A stretch of DNA of 42,116 nucleotides, taken from contig JAJPIM010000033.1 in NCBI GenBank assembly GCA_021324775.1, positions 1 through 42,116 of the forward strand, read 5' to 3'. This stretch comes from Gemmatimonadota bacterium (GTDB taxonomy: Bacteria; Gemmatimonadota; Gemmatimonadetes; Gemmatimonadales; Gemmatimonadaceae). The translations under genes were made by a program, and so were the position numbers. The notes beneath the pieces were generated by a model. It did no database searches. It was not told where the DNA came from and saw only the letters and a list, made by a program, of their open reading frames with translations. Shown here one piece after another: positions 17,832-26,735 of the stretch (its first letter is position 1; each line of letters opens with the position of its first letter).

Positions 17832-19037
17832 TCAGGACGCGAGCAGGTGGCCGAGCTTCGACCGCTTGGTGCTCAGATATCCGGCATTTTCGTCGTTCGA
17901 GGGCGCCTCGAGGCGCACGCCATCCCCCACCCGAAGTCCGTATCCCTCGAGGCCGACCAGTTTCTTGGGGTTGTTGGTCAGGACCCGGATCGAGTGCAGT
18001 CCGAGGTCGAGGAGGATCTGCGCGCCGATCCCGTAGTCGCGCAGATCGGGCTTGAACCCGAGCCGTTCGTTCGCTTCGACGGTGTCAGCGCCCTGATCCT
18101 GAAGCGCGTACGCCTTGAGCTTGTTGAGCAGCCCTATGCCGCGTCCTTCCTGATCGAGGTACACGACGACTCCGCGGCCGGTTTTTTCGATCAGTTCCAT
18201 CGCCCGGTCGAGCTGCCACCCGCAGTCGCAGCGCTTCGAGTGGAAGACGTCGCCGGTCAGGCACCGTGAGTGCATCCGCACCAGGACGTCTTCTCCTCCC
18301 GCGACATCGCCGTGAACGAGCGCCACGTGCTCGTGCGTGTCCACGTCGTTGCGGTAGCCGACGATCCGCCATTCCCCGTAGGGAGTCGGCAACCGCGCTT
18401 CCGCGACCCGGTGGACCAGACGCTCGGTCTGCAGCCGGTAGGCGACGAGCTGCGCAATCGTGACGAATGTGAGGCCGTGACGGGTCCCGAAGCGTTCGAG
18501 CTCCGGCCGTTTCGCCATGCTGCCGTCCTCGTTCATGATCTCGCAAATGACGCCGGCCGGCCAATGCCCGGAGAGCCGCGCGAGATCGACGGCGGCCTCG
18601 GTGTGCCCGACCCGCCGCAGCACGCCGCCATCGCGCGCACGCAGCGGCGAGATGTGTCCAGGGCGGCGGAGATCGCGCGCGGTGGTGGACGGGTCGGCGG
18701 CGACCCGGATCGTCGTGGCCCGATCGGTCGCGCTCACACCGGTCGTCACCCCGAACCGCGGCGTCGCGTCGACCGTCACCGTGAACGCCGTCTGTTGCCC
18801 TTCGGTGTTCTGGTCGGCCTGCGGCGGAAGATCCATCTCGTCGGCGCGCTCCCGCGTCAACGCGACGCAAATCAGCCCGCGTGCTTCCCGCAGCATGAAG
18901 TTGACCATCCGGGGCGTGATCTGCTCCGCCGCGCAGATGAGGTCACCTTCGTTCTCACGATCTTCGTCGTCCGCCACGACGATGAACTTGCCCGCGCGAA
19001 GATCGGTAATCGCTTGCTCAATTGTTCCGATTGGCAC
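17832..19037 (-). CDS. ribBA: Bifunctional 3,4-dihydroxy-2-butanone 4-phosphate synthase / GTP cyclohydrolase II
   Basis: This 401-residue protein carries two riboflavin-pathway activities. The N-terminal DHBP synthase part has [19 protein letters not shown] near residues 16-34, [12 protein letters not shown] and [12 protein letters not shown]. The C-terminal cyclohydrolase II part has [18 protein letters not shown], with the zinc cysteines, and [18 protein letters not shown]. Together they supply both inputs for RibH. It lies 3 bp downstream of ribE and 16 bp before ribH. Confidence 0.96.
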   Translation of the reverse strand: MPIGTIEQAITDLRAGKFIVVADDEDRENEGDLICAAEQITPRMVNFMLREARGLICVALTRERADEMDLPPQADQNTEGQQTAFTVTVDATPRFGVTTGVSATDRATTIRVAADPSTTARDLRRPGHISPLRARDGGVLRRVGHTEAAVDLARLSGHWPAGVICEIMNEDGSMAKRPELERFGTRHGLTFVTIAQLVAYRLQTERLVHRVAEARLPTPYGEWRIVGYRNDVDTHEHVALVHGDVAGGEDVLVRMHSRCLTGDVFHSKRCDCGWQLDRAMELIEKTGRGVVVYLDQEGRGIGLLNKLKAYALQDQGADTVEANERLGFKPDLRDYGIGAQILLDLGLHSIRVLTNNPKKLVGLEGYGLRVGDGVRLEAPSNDENAGYLSTKRSKLGHLLAS

Positions 19038-19040
19038 GGA

Positions 19041-19643
19041 TCACCGCGTCAGAGAGAGGTAAGGAGCCGTCAATCGCCGTACATACTTTCCGATCACATC
19101 ACCCTCGACATGCACCGTGTCGCCGGGCCGGAGCGATCCGAGCGTCGTGTGACGCATGGTGTAGTCGATGATCGACACCTGCATCACGTCCGGAGCCAGG
19201 ATCTCGTTGACGGTCAGGCTCACCCCGTCCACCGTGATCGAGCCATGCGGGACGATCAGTCCGGCCACGTCCCCCGGGACGGCGAGATCGATCAGCCACG
19301 CGTCGCCGAGCGGCTCGGTGGCACGCACTTCACCCACGCCATCCACGTGGCCCTGCACCATGTGTCCGCCCAGGCGGTCCCCCGCGCGCAGCGCCCGCTC
19401 GAGGTTCACCCGGGTGCCGCTCTTCCACGAGCCCATTGTGGTGCGCTCGAGGGTCGTCGTGACGGCAGCAGCCGTAAACCACGATGGGCCGCATTCGCGG
19501 ACCGTGAGACATGCGCCATTGAGCGCAACGCTCTCGCCGCCGGCCAGATCCGTATACCGGCACCGGACGCGAAACGTGCGGCCGGCCGCTGCCGGCTCGA
19601 CCTCCTCGATCACCCCGACATCGTCGACCAATCCCGTAAACAT
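19041..19643 (-). CDS. ribE: Riboflavin synthase (alpha subunit)
   Basis: This 200-residue enzyme dismutates two lumazine molecules to riboflavin. It has the two related beta-barrel halves of the family: [15 protein letters not shown] with LNGACLTV in the first, and [15 protein letters not shown] with [13 protein letters not shown] in the second. It starts at ATG 19643, 14 bp after the ribD stop, and ends 3 bp before ribBA. Some genomes call this gene ribC. Confidence 0.96.
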   Translation of the reverse strand: MFTGLVDDVGVIEEVEPAAAGRTFRVRCRYTDLAGGESVALNGACLTVRECGPSWFTAAAVTTTLERTTMGSWKSGTRVNLERALRAGDRLGGHMVQGHVDGVGEVRATEPLGDAWLIDLAVPGDVAGLIVPHGSITVDGVSLTVNEILAPDVMQVSIIDYTMRHTTLGSLRPGDTVHVEGDVIGKYVRRLTAPYLSLTR

Positions 19644-19657
19644 GTTCCCTTTTCCCT

Positions 19658-20755
19658 TCAGGGCTCCGAGAACCCGTATATCGTCATCAGGTCGTCCCCG
19701 AACGGCTGGCGGGCCACAATTGGCCAGCGCCGGGCGCCGGCAACCGTCACCGCAGGAGCGAATGCGAAGGCCGGCTCGGCACCCATGCCCAGGACGATCG
19801 GTGCCTGAAAGATAACGAGCCGGTCGGCGGCCGATGCCGTGAGCACCGCCCCCGCGAGCCGCGGGCCGCCCTCGACGAGGAGCGCGCGAACACCACGGCC
19901 ACGAAGCGCGAGGAGCGCGGCATCCAGCGTGCCCGCCACAATGATCTCGACGCCGCCGTCCGCAAGTTGTGCGGCTCGCCTGGGTTCCGGTGCACGGCTC
20001 GCGACAATGCAGACAGGTCCCTGTTGGACCGATTGAACCAACCGGGATGCCAGCGGCAGCCGTGCCCCGTTGTCGAAGACGACCCGAAGGGGCGTCACAC
20101 GCGGAGCGGGCGCATCCCGGACCGTGAGGAGCGGATCGTCGGCGAGCACCGTGCCAATGCCCACCGCGATGGCGTCGCTGGCCGCGCGCATCCGGTGGAC
20201 TTCAGCCCGCGCTTCGGGCCCGGTGAGCCAGCCCGCCGATCTGGCCCCATCCCGGACGGCGCCGTCGAGCGACACGGCCAGTTTGAGCGTTACCCACGGA
20301 CGGCTGGAATGCAATGCATGAAAAAACACCGCGTTGAGCTCACGAGCTGCGGTTTCCTCCACACCGACCGTGGTCTCGATTCCCGCGGCCTCGAGGACGC
20401 GCGCGCCGCCTCGCGCAAGCGGATGCGGATCGCGGGTCGCGATGACGACGCGGCGGACCCCGGCGCGAATCAGCGCGTCCGTGCAGGGTGGCGTTTGCCC
20501 GGTGTGCGTGCACGGCTCGAGGGTGATGTAGGCAGTTGCGCCCGATGCCCGGTCCCCCGCCGCACGCAAGGCTGCAGTCTCGGCGTGCGCGTCACCATAG
20601 CGGGCGTGATAGCCTTCGCCGACGACCTCGTGGTCGCGAACGATGACGGCGCCGACCAACGGGTTCGGCGCCGCATGTCCCGACCCGCGCCGGGCCAGCT
20701 CGAGCGCCCGCCGCATGTGCCCCGCGTCATCCGGTGTTCCGCCGGCGCTCACCAT
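19658..20755 (-). CDS. ribD: Bifunctional riboflavin biosynthesis deaminase/reductase
   Basis: This 365-residue enzyme performs two early steps of riboflavin synthesis: deamination and then side-chain reduction of the pyrimidine intermediate. The deaminase half has APNPLVGAVIV, the zinc-site HAETAAL and PCTHTGQTPPCTDALI, all within about the first 95 residues. The reductase half begins near SRPWVTLKLAVSLDGAV and includes ALLVEGGPRLAGA. It starts at GTG or ATG near 20755, 39 bp downstream of purM. No FMN riboswitch is visible before it. Confidence 0.95.
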   Translation of the reverse strand: MVSAGGTPDDAGHMRRALELARRGSGHAAPNPLVGAVIVRDHEVVGEGYHARYGDAHAETAALRAAGDRASGATAYITLEPCTHTGQTPPCTDALIRAGVRRVVIATRDPHPLARGGARVLEAAGIETTVGVEETAARELNAVFFHALHSSRPWVTLKLAVSLDGAVRDGARSAGWLTGPEARAEVHRMRAASDAIAVGIGTVLADDPLLTVRDAPAPRVTPLRVVFDNGARLPLASRLVQSVQQGPVCIVASRAPEPRRAAQLADGGVEIIVAGTLDAALLALRGRGVRALLVEGGPRLAGAVLTASAADRLVIFQAPIVLGMGAEPAFAFAPAVTVAGARRWPIVARQPFGDDLMTIYGFSEP

Positions 20756-20794
20756 GTCGCCGGCATGACCTGAAATCCCCTCATCGCGACGTGC

Positions 20795-21847
20795 TCACTC
20801 GAGTATGACCCGTCCGCTCCCGGACACCACACGGCCGAGCAGCCACGCGTCGATCCCGGCCGCACGCGCGCTGCCGATGATGTTGCCGGCCGAGTCAGGC
20901 GGCGCGATAACGGCCATGCCGACCCCCATGTTGAACGCACGGAGCATCTCGGGCCGGCTGATCCCTCCGTACTCGGCGAGGACCGCGAACTCGTGCGGGA
21001 CCGTCCAGCTCGACGCGTCGAGCTCCGCGTCCACTCCCGGCGGGAGCGCGCGAGGCACGTTTCCCGGGAGTCCGCCGCCCGTGATGTGCGCCATCGCGTG
21101 GATCTCGCCGAGGACGGGACGGAGTGCACGGAGGTACGACCGGTGAACGCGCAGCAGCACGTCGGCGACGGTCGTGGACGTACCCGGAAAGCGATCGCCC
21201 GCGTTGAGGCGCAGGCGCTCCGCCACGACGCGGCGGGCGAGCGCGTAGCCGTTGGTGTGGAGCCCGTTGCTCGCCAGCCCCACGATCACGTCTCCGGCCT
21301 GTACGCGGTCCGGTCCCAGGAGTTGTGTCTCCGGCACCGATCCCACGATGAACCCGGCGAGATCGTAGTCCGGCGGTGTATACACGCCGGGCATCTCGGC
21401 GGTCTCGCCGCCGAGCAGCGCGCAGCCATTCTCCGCACATCCGCTCGCCACGCCGGAAACGACCGCCTCGACGACCGCCGGCTCGAGCTTCCCGAAGGCC
21501 ACGTAATCGAGGAAGAACATCGGGACGGCACCCTGCACGAGGATGTCGTTGACGCAGTGGTTGACGAGGTCGTGGCCGATGGTGTCGTGGCGGCCGGCCT
21601 CGATCGCGACTTTGACCTTGGTGCCGACACCGTCCGCGCTCGCCACCAACACCGTCGGCTGCCCCGAGGCTGGCATGCGGAACAACCCCCCGAATCCCCC
21701 GAAGCTGCCACGCGTCGCGCCCGATCCGGTTGCCTCCACCAGTTCCCGGATGCGGCGTTTCGCTTCGTCAGCGGCATCGATGTCGACGCCCGCCGTCTGG
21801 TAGTCGAGTGGCGGCACTGCAGGAGTCCGATCGCGGCCGGGTCTCAC
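20795..21847 (-). CDS. purM: Phosphoribosylformylglycinamidine cyclo-ligase (AIR synthetase)
   Basis: This 350-residue enzyme closes the imidazole ring in purine synthesis, making AIR from FGAM with ATP. Typical segments are VDIDAADEAKRRIRELV at the start, SFGGFGGLFRM, ASADGVGTKVKVA, HCVNDILVQGA, LLGGETAEMPGVY, and AHITGGGLPGN near residue 255. The start is GTG 21847, overlapping the stop of the upstream PfkB-family gene by 4 bp. It is not accompanied by other purine genes here. Confidence 0.96.
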   Translation of the reverse strand: MRPGRDRTPAVPPLDYQTAGVDIDAADEAKRRIRELVEATGSGATRGSFGGFGGLFRMPASGQPTVLVASADGVGTKVKVAIEAGRHDTIGHDLVNHCVNDILVQGAVPMFFLDYVAFGKLEPAVVEAVVSGVASGCAENGCALLGGETAEMPGVYTPPDYDLAGFIVGSVPETQLLGPDRVQAGDVIVGLASNGLHTNGYALARRVVAERLRLNAGDRFPGTSTTVADVLLRVHRSYLRALRPVLGEIHAMAHITGGGLPGNVPRALPPGVDAELDASSWTVPHEFAVLAEYGGISRPEMLRAFNMGVGMAVIAPPDSAGNIIGSARAAGIDAWLLGRVVSGSGRVILE

Positions 21848-22782
21848 CGGCCCGTTGCCGCGCCCGCCACCGGCGCCCCGCGTTCGAAGGCGACCAGGTC
21901 CTGGAACTCCGCGATTCGCTGGTCGATCTCCGCCGGTGTGACGCTGAGCAACCGCTCGTTGGAGAACCGCTCGACGGCGAAGGAGCCCATGGCCGACCCC
22001 ACGACAACGGCGCGCCGCAGGTTGGCGTCGCTCAACTCGCCGGTCCGCGCGAGGTGCCCCATGAATCCGCCCGCGAACGAATCCCCCGCCCCGGTCGGGT
22101 CGAAGACCTGCTCGAGCGGGTAGGCGGGAGCGAAGAACGTCGACGTCTTGGTGAACATGAATGCGCCATGTTCGCCTTTCTTGACGATCACGTACCGGGG
22201 GCCCTTCTCGAGAATCCAGCGGGCGGCGTGCACCAGATTCGTCCGCTCCGTGAGCTGCCGCGCCTCACCGTCATTCAGCGTGATCAGATCGACGCGGCCG
22301 AGCAGCGCAATCACGTCGTTGCGCCTGCTCTCGATCCAGAAATTCATCGTGTCGCAGGCGACCAGTCGCGGGCGCTCGACCTGGCCCAGGACGTCCATCT
22401 GCAGCCGCGGGTCGATGTTGGCGAGGAACACGAACGGCGCTCGCCGGAACGCCTCCGGGATCTTGGGCCGGAAGTGCGAAAACACCCCCAAGCGCGTCTC
22501 GAGCGTCTCGGCCGAGTTGAGATCGTGGCGATACCGGCCCCGCCAGCGGAATGATTCGCCCGGAGCGTGCTCCAATCCGGCCAAGTCCACCCCGCGCGCC
22601 GCCAGCGGCTTCAGCTTGTCGACGGGATAGTCTTCGCCGACGATGCCCACGAGTTGCACCGGCGCGAAGTGGCTGGCCGCCGACGCGAAGTAGGTCGCCG
22701 ATCCGCCGATTACGCTGTCGGCGCGGCCGAATGGCGTCTCGACTGAGTCGAGCGCCACAGAGCCGACGACGAGCACGCTCAT
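21844..22782 (-). CDS. PfkB-family (ribokinase-like) kinase, substrate unknown
   Basis: This 312-residue kinase of the PfkB family phosphorylates a sugar, nucleoside or similar alcohol using ATP. The N-terminal VGSVALDSVETPFG and GGSATYFASAASHF belong to the substrate-binding half. The C-terminal FDPTGAGDSFAGGFMGHLA, near residues 230-248, carries the anion hole and catalytic aspartate. No motif settles the substrate. Overlap with purM by 4 bp would be compatible with a purine-nucleoside kinase, but that is only context. Confidence 0.88.
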   Translation of the reverse strand: MSVLVVGSVALDSVETPFGRADSVIGGSATYFASAASHFAPVQLVGIVGEDYPVDKLKPLAARGVDLAGLEHAPGESFRWRGRYRHDLNSAETLETRLGVFSHFRPKIPEAFRRAPFVFLANIDPRLQMDVLGQVERPRLVACDTMNFWIESRRNDVIALLGRVDLITLNDGEARQLTERTNLVHAARWILEKGPRYVIVKKGEHGAFMFTKTSTFFAPAYPLEQVFDPTGAGDSFAGGFMGHLARTGELSDANLRRAVVVGSAMGSFAVERFSNERLLSVTPAEIDQRIAEFQDLVAFERGAPVAGAATGR

Positions 22783-22816
22783 GTGGCCGTCCTGGGTGAC
22801 GTGGTGGGATGCCGGG

Positions 22817-24460
22817 TCACATACGCTCCGGCGCCGAAATGCCGAGAAGCGTGAGCCCGTTGCCGAGCACGATCTGCGCCGCCCGCGCGAGCGTCAAGCG
22901 CGCCGCGGTCAGGGCCGGCGCTTCACCGAGCACGTGGTGGCGGTGGTACCAGCGGTGGGCGAGTTCCGCCGTATCGTGCAGATACGTCGTCATGCGGTGT
23001 GGCTCCAGTGCGTCCGCCGCCGCTTGCACCGCCGCCGGGAAGTCCGCCAGCGCGTTGATCAGTTCCAGTTCGTCCGCCTCAGATAGCAGATCGATCGCCA
23101 CACCCTCGCCGGTAATGCCTGCCGCGTCGATGCCGCCGACCCGAAAGATCCCGCTCATGCGCGCGTGCGCCATCTGCACGTAATACACCGGGTTCTCCTC
23201 CGACTGGGTCCGCGCGAGATCGACGTCGAAACTGAGCTGGGAGTCGGCGCGCCGCATCAGGAAAAAGTACCGGACCGCATCGCGCCCGACGTCATCGATC
23301 AGATCGCGGACCGTGACGTAGCTCCCGGCGCGCTTGGACAATTTCACATCCTCTCCGCCCCGCACGACGGTCACGAGCTGGTGGAGCACATACTCCGGAT
23401 AGCCCTCGGGAATCCCGATCCGGAGCGCCTGCAGCCCCGCCCGGACCCGCGTGACGGTGCTGTGATGATCGGATCCCTGGACGTTGATCGCCCGTCTGAA
23501 GCCGCGGCGCCATTTCGTGACGTGGTAGGCGATGTCCGGCACGAAGTAGGTGAACGTGCCATCGCTCTTGCGCATGACACGATCCTTGTCGTCGCCGAAC
23601 GCCGTCGTCCGGAGCCAGAGCGCCCCGTCGTTCTCGTACGTGTCGCCGCCATCCCGGAGAGCCTGCACCGTCTCGTCCACGAGGCCGTCGGTATAGAGGG
23701 AGGACTCCAGGTAGTAGGTATCGAACCGGACGCCGAACGCCTTGAGGTCCTGGTCCTGCTCGGCCCTGAGCGCCGCGACCGCGAACTCGCGCACCCGATC
23801 CGTGTCGCGGCCGTGGCGGTCACCCGGATGCCCGGCGGTGTACTGCTCGGCGATCTCACCGATGTATTCGCCGTGATAGCCCCCGTCGGGAATCTGCAGC
23901 CCCCCGCCGGCGTCCTCTACGATGCGGGCGTGCACACTGGCGGCCAGCTTCTCGATCTGCACACCGGCGTCGTTGTAATAGAACTCGCGGGACACGGCCC
24001 ATCCGGTCCATTCGAGCAGCGCGGCCACCGCATCACCCAGCGCCGCCTGGCGTCCGTGACCGACATGCAGCGGCCCGGTGGGGTTCGCCGATACGAACTC
24101 GACGACGACGGCGGTCCGCTTCCCGGTTTCGCTCCGCCCATAGGCGGCACCGGCCTGCAGGATCTCGGGGATGCGGCCCGCGACAGCCGCAGTCTCCAGC
24201 CGGAAGTTGATGAATCCTGGCCCGGCGACCTCTGCGATCCTGACACCGGCGCGTGTCCAGTCACCCTGTGCGATCAGCGCGCGTGCGAGATCGCGCGGCT
24301 TCATCCCGAGCGGCTTCGCCAGCACCATCGCGAGATTCGTCGTCCAGTCACCGAATGCCGGATCCCGAGGGCGATCCAGCACGGTCTCGATCGGATCGGT
24401 GGCGCCCAGGCCGCGCGCCGCGCGCGTCAGCTCCGCGCGAAGCAGCTCGACGGCGCTCAT
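22817..24460 (-). CDS. argS: Arginyl-tRNA synthetase
   Basis: This 547-residue class I synthetase charges tRNA-Arg. The HIGH-type motif appears as ANPTGPLHVGHGRQA near residues 130-144, and the KMSKS position reads VKLSKRAG, the relaxed form common in this enzyme. DIAYHVTKW and NVQGSDHH are present in the catalytic core, and the C-terminal anticodon-binding DALRP-like domain ends at LLGISAPERM. The start ATG 24460 overlaps the stop of the upstream FmdB-like gene by 4 bp. Confidence 0.96.
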   Translation of the reverse strand: MSAVELLRAELTRAARGLGATDPIETVLDRPRDPAFGDWTTNLAMVLAKPLGMKPRDLARALIAQGDWTRAGVRIAEVAGPGFINFRLETAAVAGRIPEILQAGAAYGRSETGKRTAVVVEFVSANPTGPLHVGHGRQAALGDAVAALLEWTGWAVSREFYYNDAGVQIEKLAASVHARIVEDAGGGLQIPDGGYHGEYIGEIAEQYTAGHPGDRHGRDTDRVREFAVAALRAEQDQDLKAFGVRFDTYYLESSLYTDGLVDETVQALRDGGDTYENDGALWLRTTAFGDDKDRVMRKSDGTFTYFVPDIAYHVTKWRRGFRRAINVQGSDHHSTVTRVRAGLQALRIGIPEGYPEYVLHQLVTVVRGGEDVKLSKRAGSYVTVRDLIDDVGRDAVRYFFLMRRADSQLSFDVDLARTQSEENPVYYVQMAHARMSGIFRVGGIDAAGITGEGVAIDLLSEADELELINALADFPAAVQAAADALEPHRMTTYLHDTAELAHRWYHRHHVLGEAPALTAARLTLARAAQIVLGNGLTLLGISAPERM

Positions 24461-24855
24461 TCGGCTTTCTTGGTCCGCGACTTCCCGGTGTCCCGTGCCG
24501 GCTTCGGCGCCTCACTGCTTGCGGCCGCCGGCGACGGGGCTGGAGCCGGCGCCGCGCCGGAGGTGGATCCCGTGGCTGCCGCACCGTCCCCGGTGCCAGG
24601 AGCCGCCGCAGGCTTCGCGGTCTCGGACCCGGCGTCGGGTGTGCCCGCGGTGCGCTGGTCCTTCTTGCCGTCCTTCCCGTAATCGGTGATGTAGAATCCC
24701 GAGCCCCGGAATACGAGACCCGCTCCTCCGGACACCCGGCGCTCCGCTGGGAGCCCGCAGACTGGGCATGGCAACGTCGCCACGCCCTCGCTGATTTTTT
24801 GGACGAAATGATCGAAATCGTGCCCGCTGGGGCACCGATATTCGTAAGTAGGCAT
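24457..24855 (-). CDS. FmdB-family zinc-ribbon protein with Ala/Pro-rich tail
   Basis: This 132-residue protein begins with the FmdB-type zinc ribbon: MPTYEYRCPSGHDFDHF, then LPCPVCGLPAERRV. Possible metal ligands are C8, H11, C30 and C33; the usual second N-terminal cysteine is replaced by Gly-His, as in some relatives. The function of the family is unclear, with roles in regulation or amidase operons suggested. Residues from about 62 on form a low-complexity Ala/Pro/Gly/Ser tail ending in basic residues (GKSRTKKAE). The start at ATG 24855 is set by homology, and the stop overlaps argS by 4 bp. Confidence 0.85.
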   Translation of the reverse strand: MPTYEYRCPSGHDFDHFVQKISEGVATLPCPVCGLPAERRVSGGAGLVFRGSGFYITDYGKDGKKDQRTAGTPDAGSETAKPAAAPGTGDGAAATGSTSGAAPAPAPSPAAASSEAPKPARDTGKSRTKKAE

Positions 24856-25061
24856 GTGGGGGTGTATTAGCCGGGCGTAGTCACGCATCCACAAGCTACG
24901 ATCGACGCCGGGACGGTACAAGGCGCGAGTAGGCACTGGCAGCCGTTCCGAACCACTGCGCGCGAGTGCTACACCGTAATGCAGGTCAGTCGTGTGTTGC
25001 GTCTTGCTGCTTACGAGAATTGCCGGTAGTCGCGGTTGTGTACTCCTTGGCCTGCCGCGTC
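24856..25061. other. 206-bp intergenic region, no gene recognised
   Basis: This is the longest gap without a confident gene or RNA. I saw no tRNA arms, riboswitch core or T-run terminator on either strand. On the minus strand a TAATAC hexamer lies about 10 nt before the fmdB-like start and could be a -10 element, with a weak TTGTGG 19 bp further upstream. Short open frames crossing the region look like shadows. The region probably holds the start of the argS-to-btu transcription run and the end of the mcm run. Confidence 0.5.
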
Positions 25062-26735
25062 CTAGGCGCCCGGGCGAAAATGTCCCCACTGGCTCGCCAG
25101 GGTGTCCGCGATCTCGCCGACGGTGGCCCGCGCGCGCACGGCATCGATGATGAGGGGCATGAGCGGCATGGGTGCCGCGCGACCGGGTTGCGGCCTGCCA
25201 ACTCCCTGGCCGGCCGCCGCAGACCGGAGTGCGCCGAGCGCATGCTCGGCTCGTGCGCTGTCACGAGCAACGCGTGCTGCGCGGACGCGTGCGATCTGAT
25301 CGGCCGCGAGCGCCGAAAAATCCGGCATTTCAATGGACGGCGGCGGCGCGTCGTCGGTGAAGCAGTTCACGCCGACGATCCGTGCCTCGCCACGCTCGAC
25401 CCGCAGTTGGTGCTCGTAGGCGCTTCGGCCGATCTCCTCCTGGATAAACCCCGCCTCGATCGCCGCGACCGCCCCTCCCAGCTCGTCGACGCGCGCCAGG
25501 AGCGCCACCGCCCGGGTCTCCAGCTCCCAGGTCAGGTGCTCGACGTAGTAGCTCCCGGCCAGTGGGTCGGCGGTGCCGGTGATGCCCGACTCGAACGCCA
25601 GGATCTGCTGCGTCCGCAGTGCCAGCGTCGCGGCTGCCGCAGTCGGCAGCGAAAGGGCCTCGTCATATCCGTTGGTGTGCAGCGACTGCGTACCGCCCAG
25701 CGTCGCCGCCAGCGATTGGACCGCGACCCGCACCACATTGTTGAGCGGTTGCTGCGCGGTGAGCGTCACGCCGCCTGTCTGGGTGTGGAACCGAAGCCGG
25801 CAACTGGAGTCGCTCGCACCGAAGCGCTCCCGCATCAGGCGCGCGTAGATGCGGCGCGCCGCCCGGAACTTGGCCACCTCCTCGAACAGGTCGCTATGTG
25901 CGGCGAAGAAGAACGACAGGCGAGGCGCAAAGTGTTCGACCGGGACGCCGGCGGCGATCGCGCGGGACACGTACTCGATCGCATTCCCGAATGTGAAGGC
26001 CAGTTCCTGGATCGCCGTCGCACCCGCCTCGCGGATGTGGTAGCCGGAGATCGAGATCGGGTTCCACCCCGGTACCTGATCCGCGCAGAAGCGGAACACA
26101 TCCGCGACGAGGGCCAGGCTGGGGCCCGGAGGATACACGTACGTGCCGCGTGCGACGTACTCCTTGAGGATGTCGTTCTGGATCGTTCCGGTAACCTTGT
26201 CCCACGGGATTTGCCGCTCCTCCGCCACGACGAGGTACATCGCGAGCAGCGTCGCGGCCGTGGCGTTGATGGTCATCGAGGTCGAGACGCGGTCGAGCGG
26301 GATATCTCGCAGGAGTGTGTGCATGTCATCGACGGTGTCGATCGCCACGCCCACCCGGCCGACTTCCCCGGCCGCGCGGGGCGCATCGGAGTCGATGCCC
26401 ATCTGGGTCGGCAGGTCGAACGCCACCGACAGCCCGGTCTGCCCCGCCGCCAGCAGCAGCTTGAATCGCGTGTTCGTTTCGGCGGCGGTGCCGAAGCCGG
26501 CGTACTGGCGCATCGTCCAGGGGCGCCCGCGATACATCGTGGGCTGGATGCCACGCGTGAACGGAAACTGCCCGGGATCACCCAGCTCCGTCGCGTAGCT
26601 CATCGCCCAGTCCGCGGGGCGATAGACTGGCGCGATCGGGATGCCGGACGGCGACTCGCGGTCGTCCGCAGTCACGCCGCGCGGTACGTCAGTGGCGCCG
26701 GCTGGCCGTCCCGATCGCGTCGCCTGGCCGCTCAC
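25062..26735 (-). CDS. mcmA1: Methylmalonyl-CoA mutase, catalytic (large) subunit without B12-binding domain
   Basis: This 557-residue protein is the TIM-barrel catalytic part of methylmalonyl-CoA mutase, which interconverts methylmalonyl-CoA and succinyl-CoA with adenosylcobalamin. It has TMYRGRPWTMRQYAGFGTA near residues 66-84, TIQNDILKEY at 184-193 and SISGYHIREAGA. Tyr78 (RQYAGF) and Arg196 (ten residues after the glutamine of TIQND) match the spacing of the methylmalonyl-specific Tyr89/Arg207 pair. Isobutyryl-CoA mutase has Phe/Gln there. The protein ends before any B12-binding domain (no DxHxxG), so a separate small subunit must be encoded elsewhere. The GTG start at 26735 overlaps the fbp stop by 4 bp. 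An open frame to 27101 is not homologous. Confidence 0.88.
   Translation of the reverse strand: MSGQATRSGRPAGATDVPRGVTADDRESPSGIPIAPVYRPADWAMSYATELGDPGQFPFTRGIQPTMYRGRPWTMRQYAGFGTAAETNTRFKLLLAAGQTGLSVAFDLPTQMGIDSDAPRAAGEVGRVGVAIDTVDDMHTLLRDIPLDRVSTSMTINATAATLLAMYLVVAEERQIPWDKVTGTIQNDILKEYVARGTYVYPPGPSLALVADVFRFCADQVPGWNPISISGYHIREAGATAIQELAFTFGNAIEYVSRAIAAGVPVEHFAPRLSFFFAAHSDLFEEVAKFRAARRIYARLMRERFGASDSSCRLRFHTQTGGVTLTAQQPLNNVVRVAVQSLAATLGGTQSLHTNGYDEALSLPTAAAATLALRTQQILAFESGITGTADPLAGSYYVEHLTWELETRAVALLARVDELGGAVAAIEAGFIQEEIGRSAYEHQLRVERGEARIVGVNCFTDDAPPPSIEMPDFSALAADQIARVRAARVARDSARAEHALGALRSAAAGQGVGRPQPGRAAPMPLMPLIIDAVRARATVGEIADTLASQWGHFRPGA

Noticed and set aside
18270-19808. 512-residue plus-strand open frame over ribBA, ribE and ribD
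   Set aside because: It crosses the boundaries of three real genes and has no family character.
20756-20794. FMN riboswitch before ribD
   Set aside because: The 39-bp gap to purM is too short and shows none of the conserved FMN elements.
24856-25061. tRNA gene in the longest gap
   Set aside because: No paired acceptor, T-arm or D-arm pattern was found on either strand.
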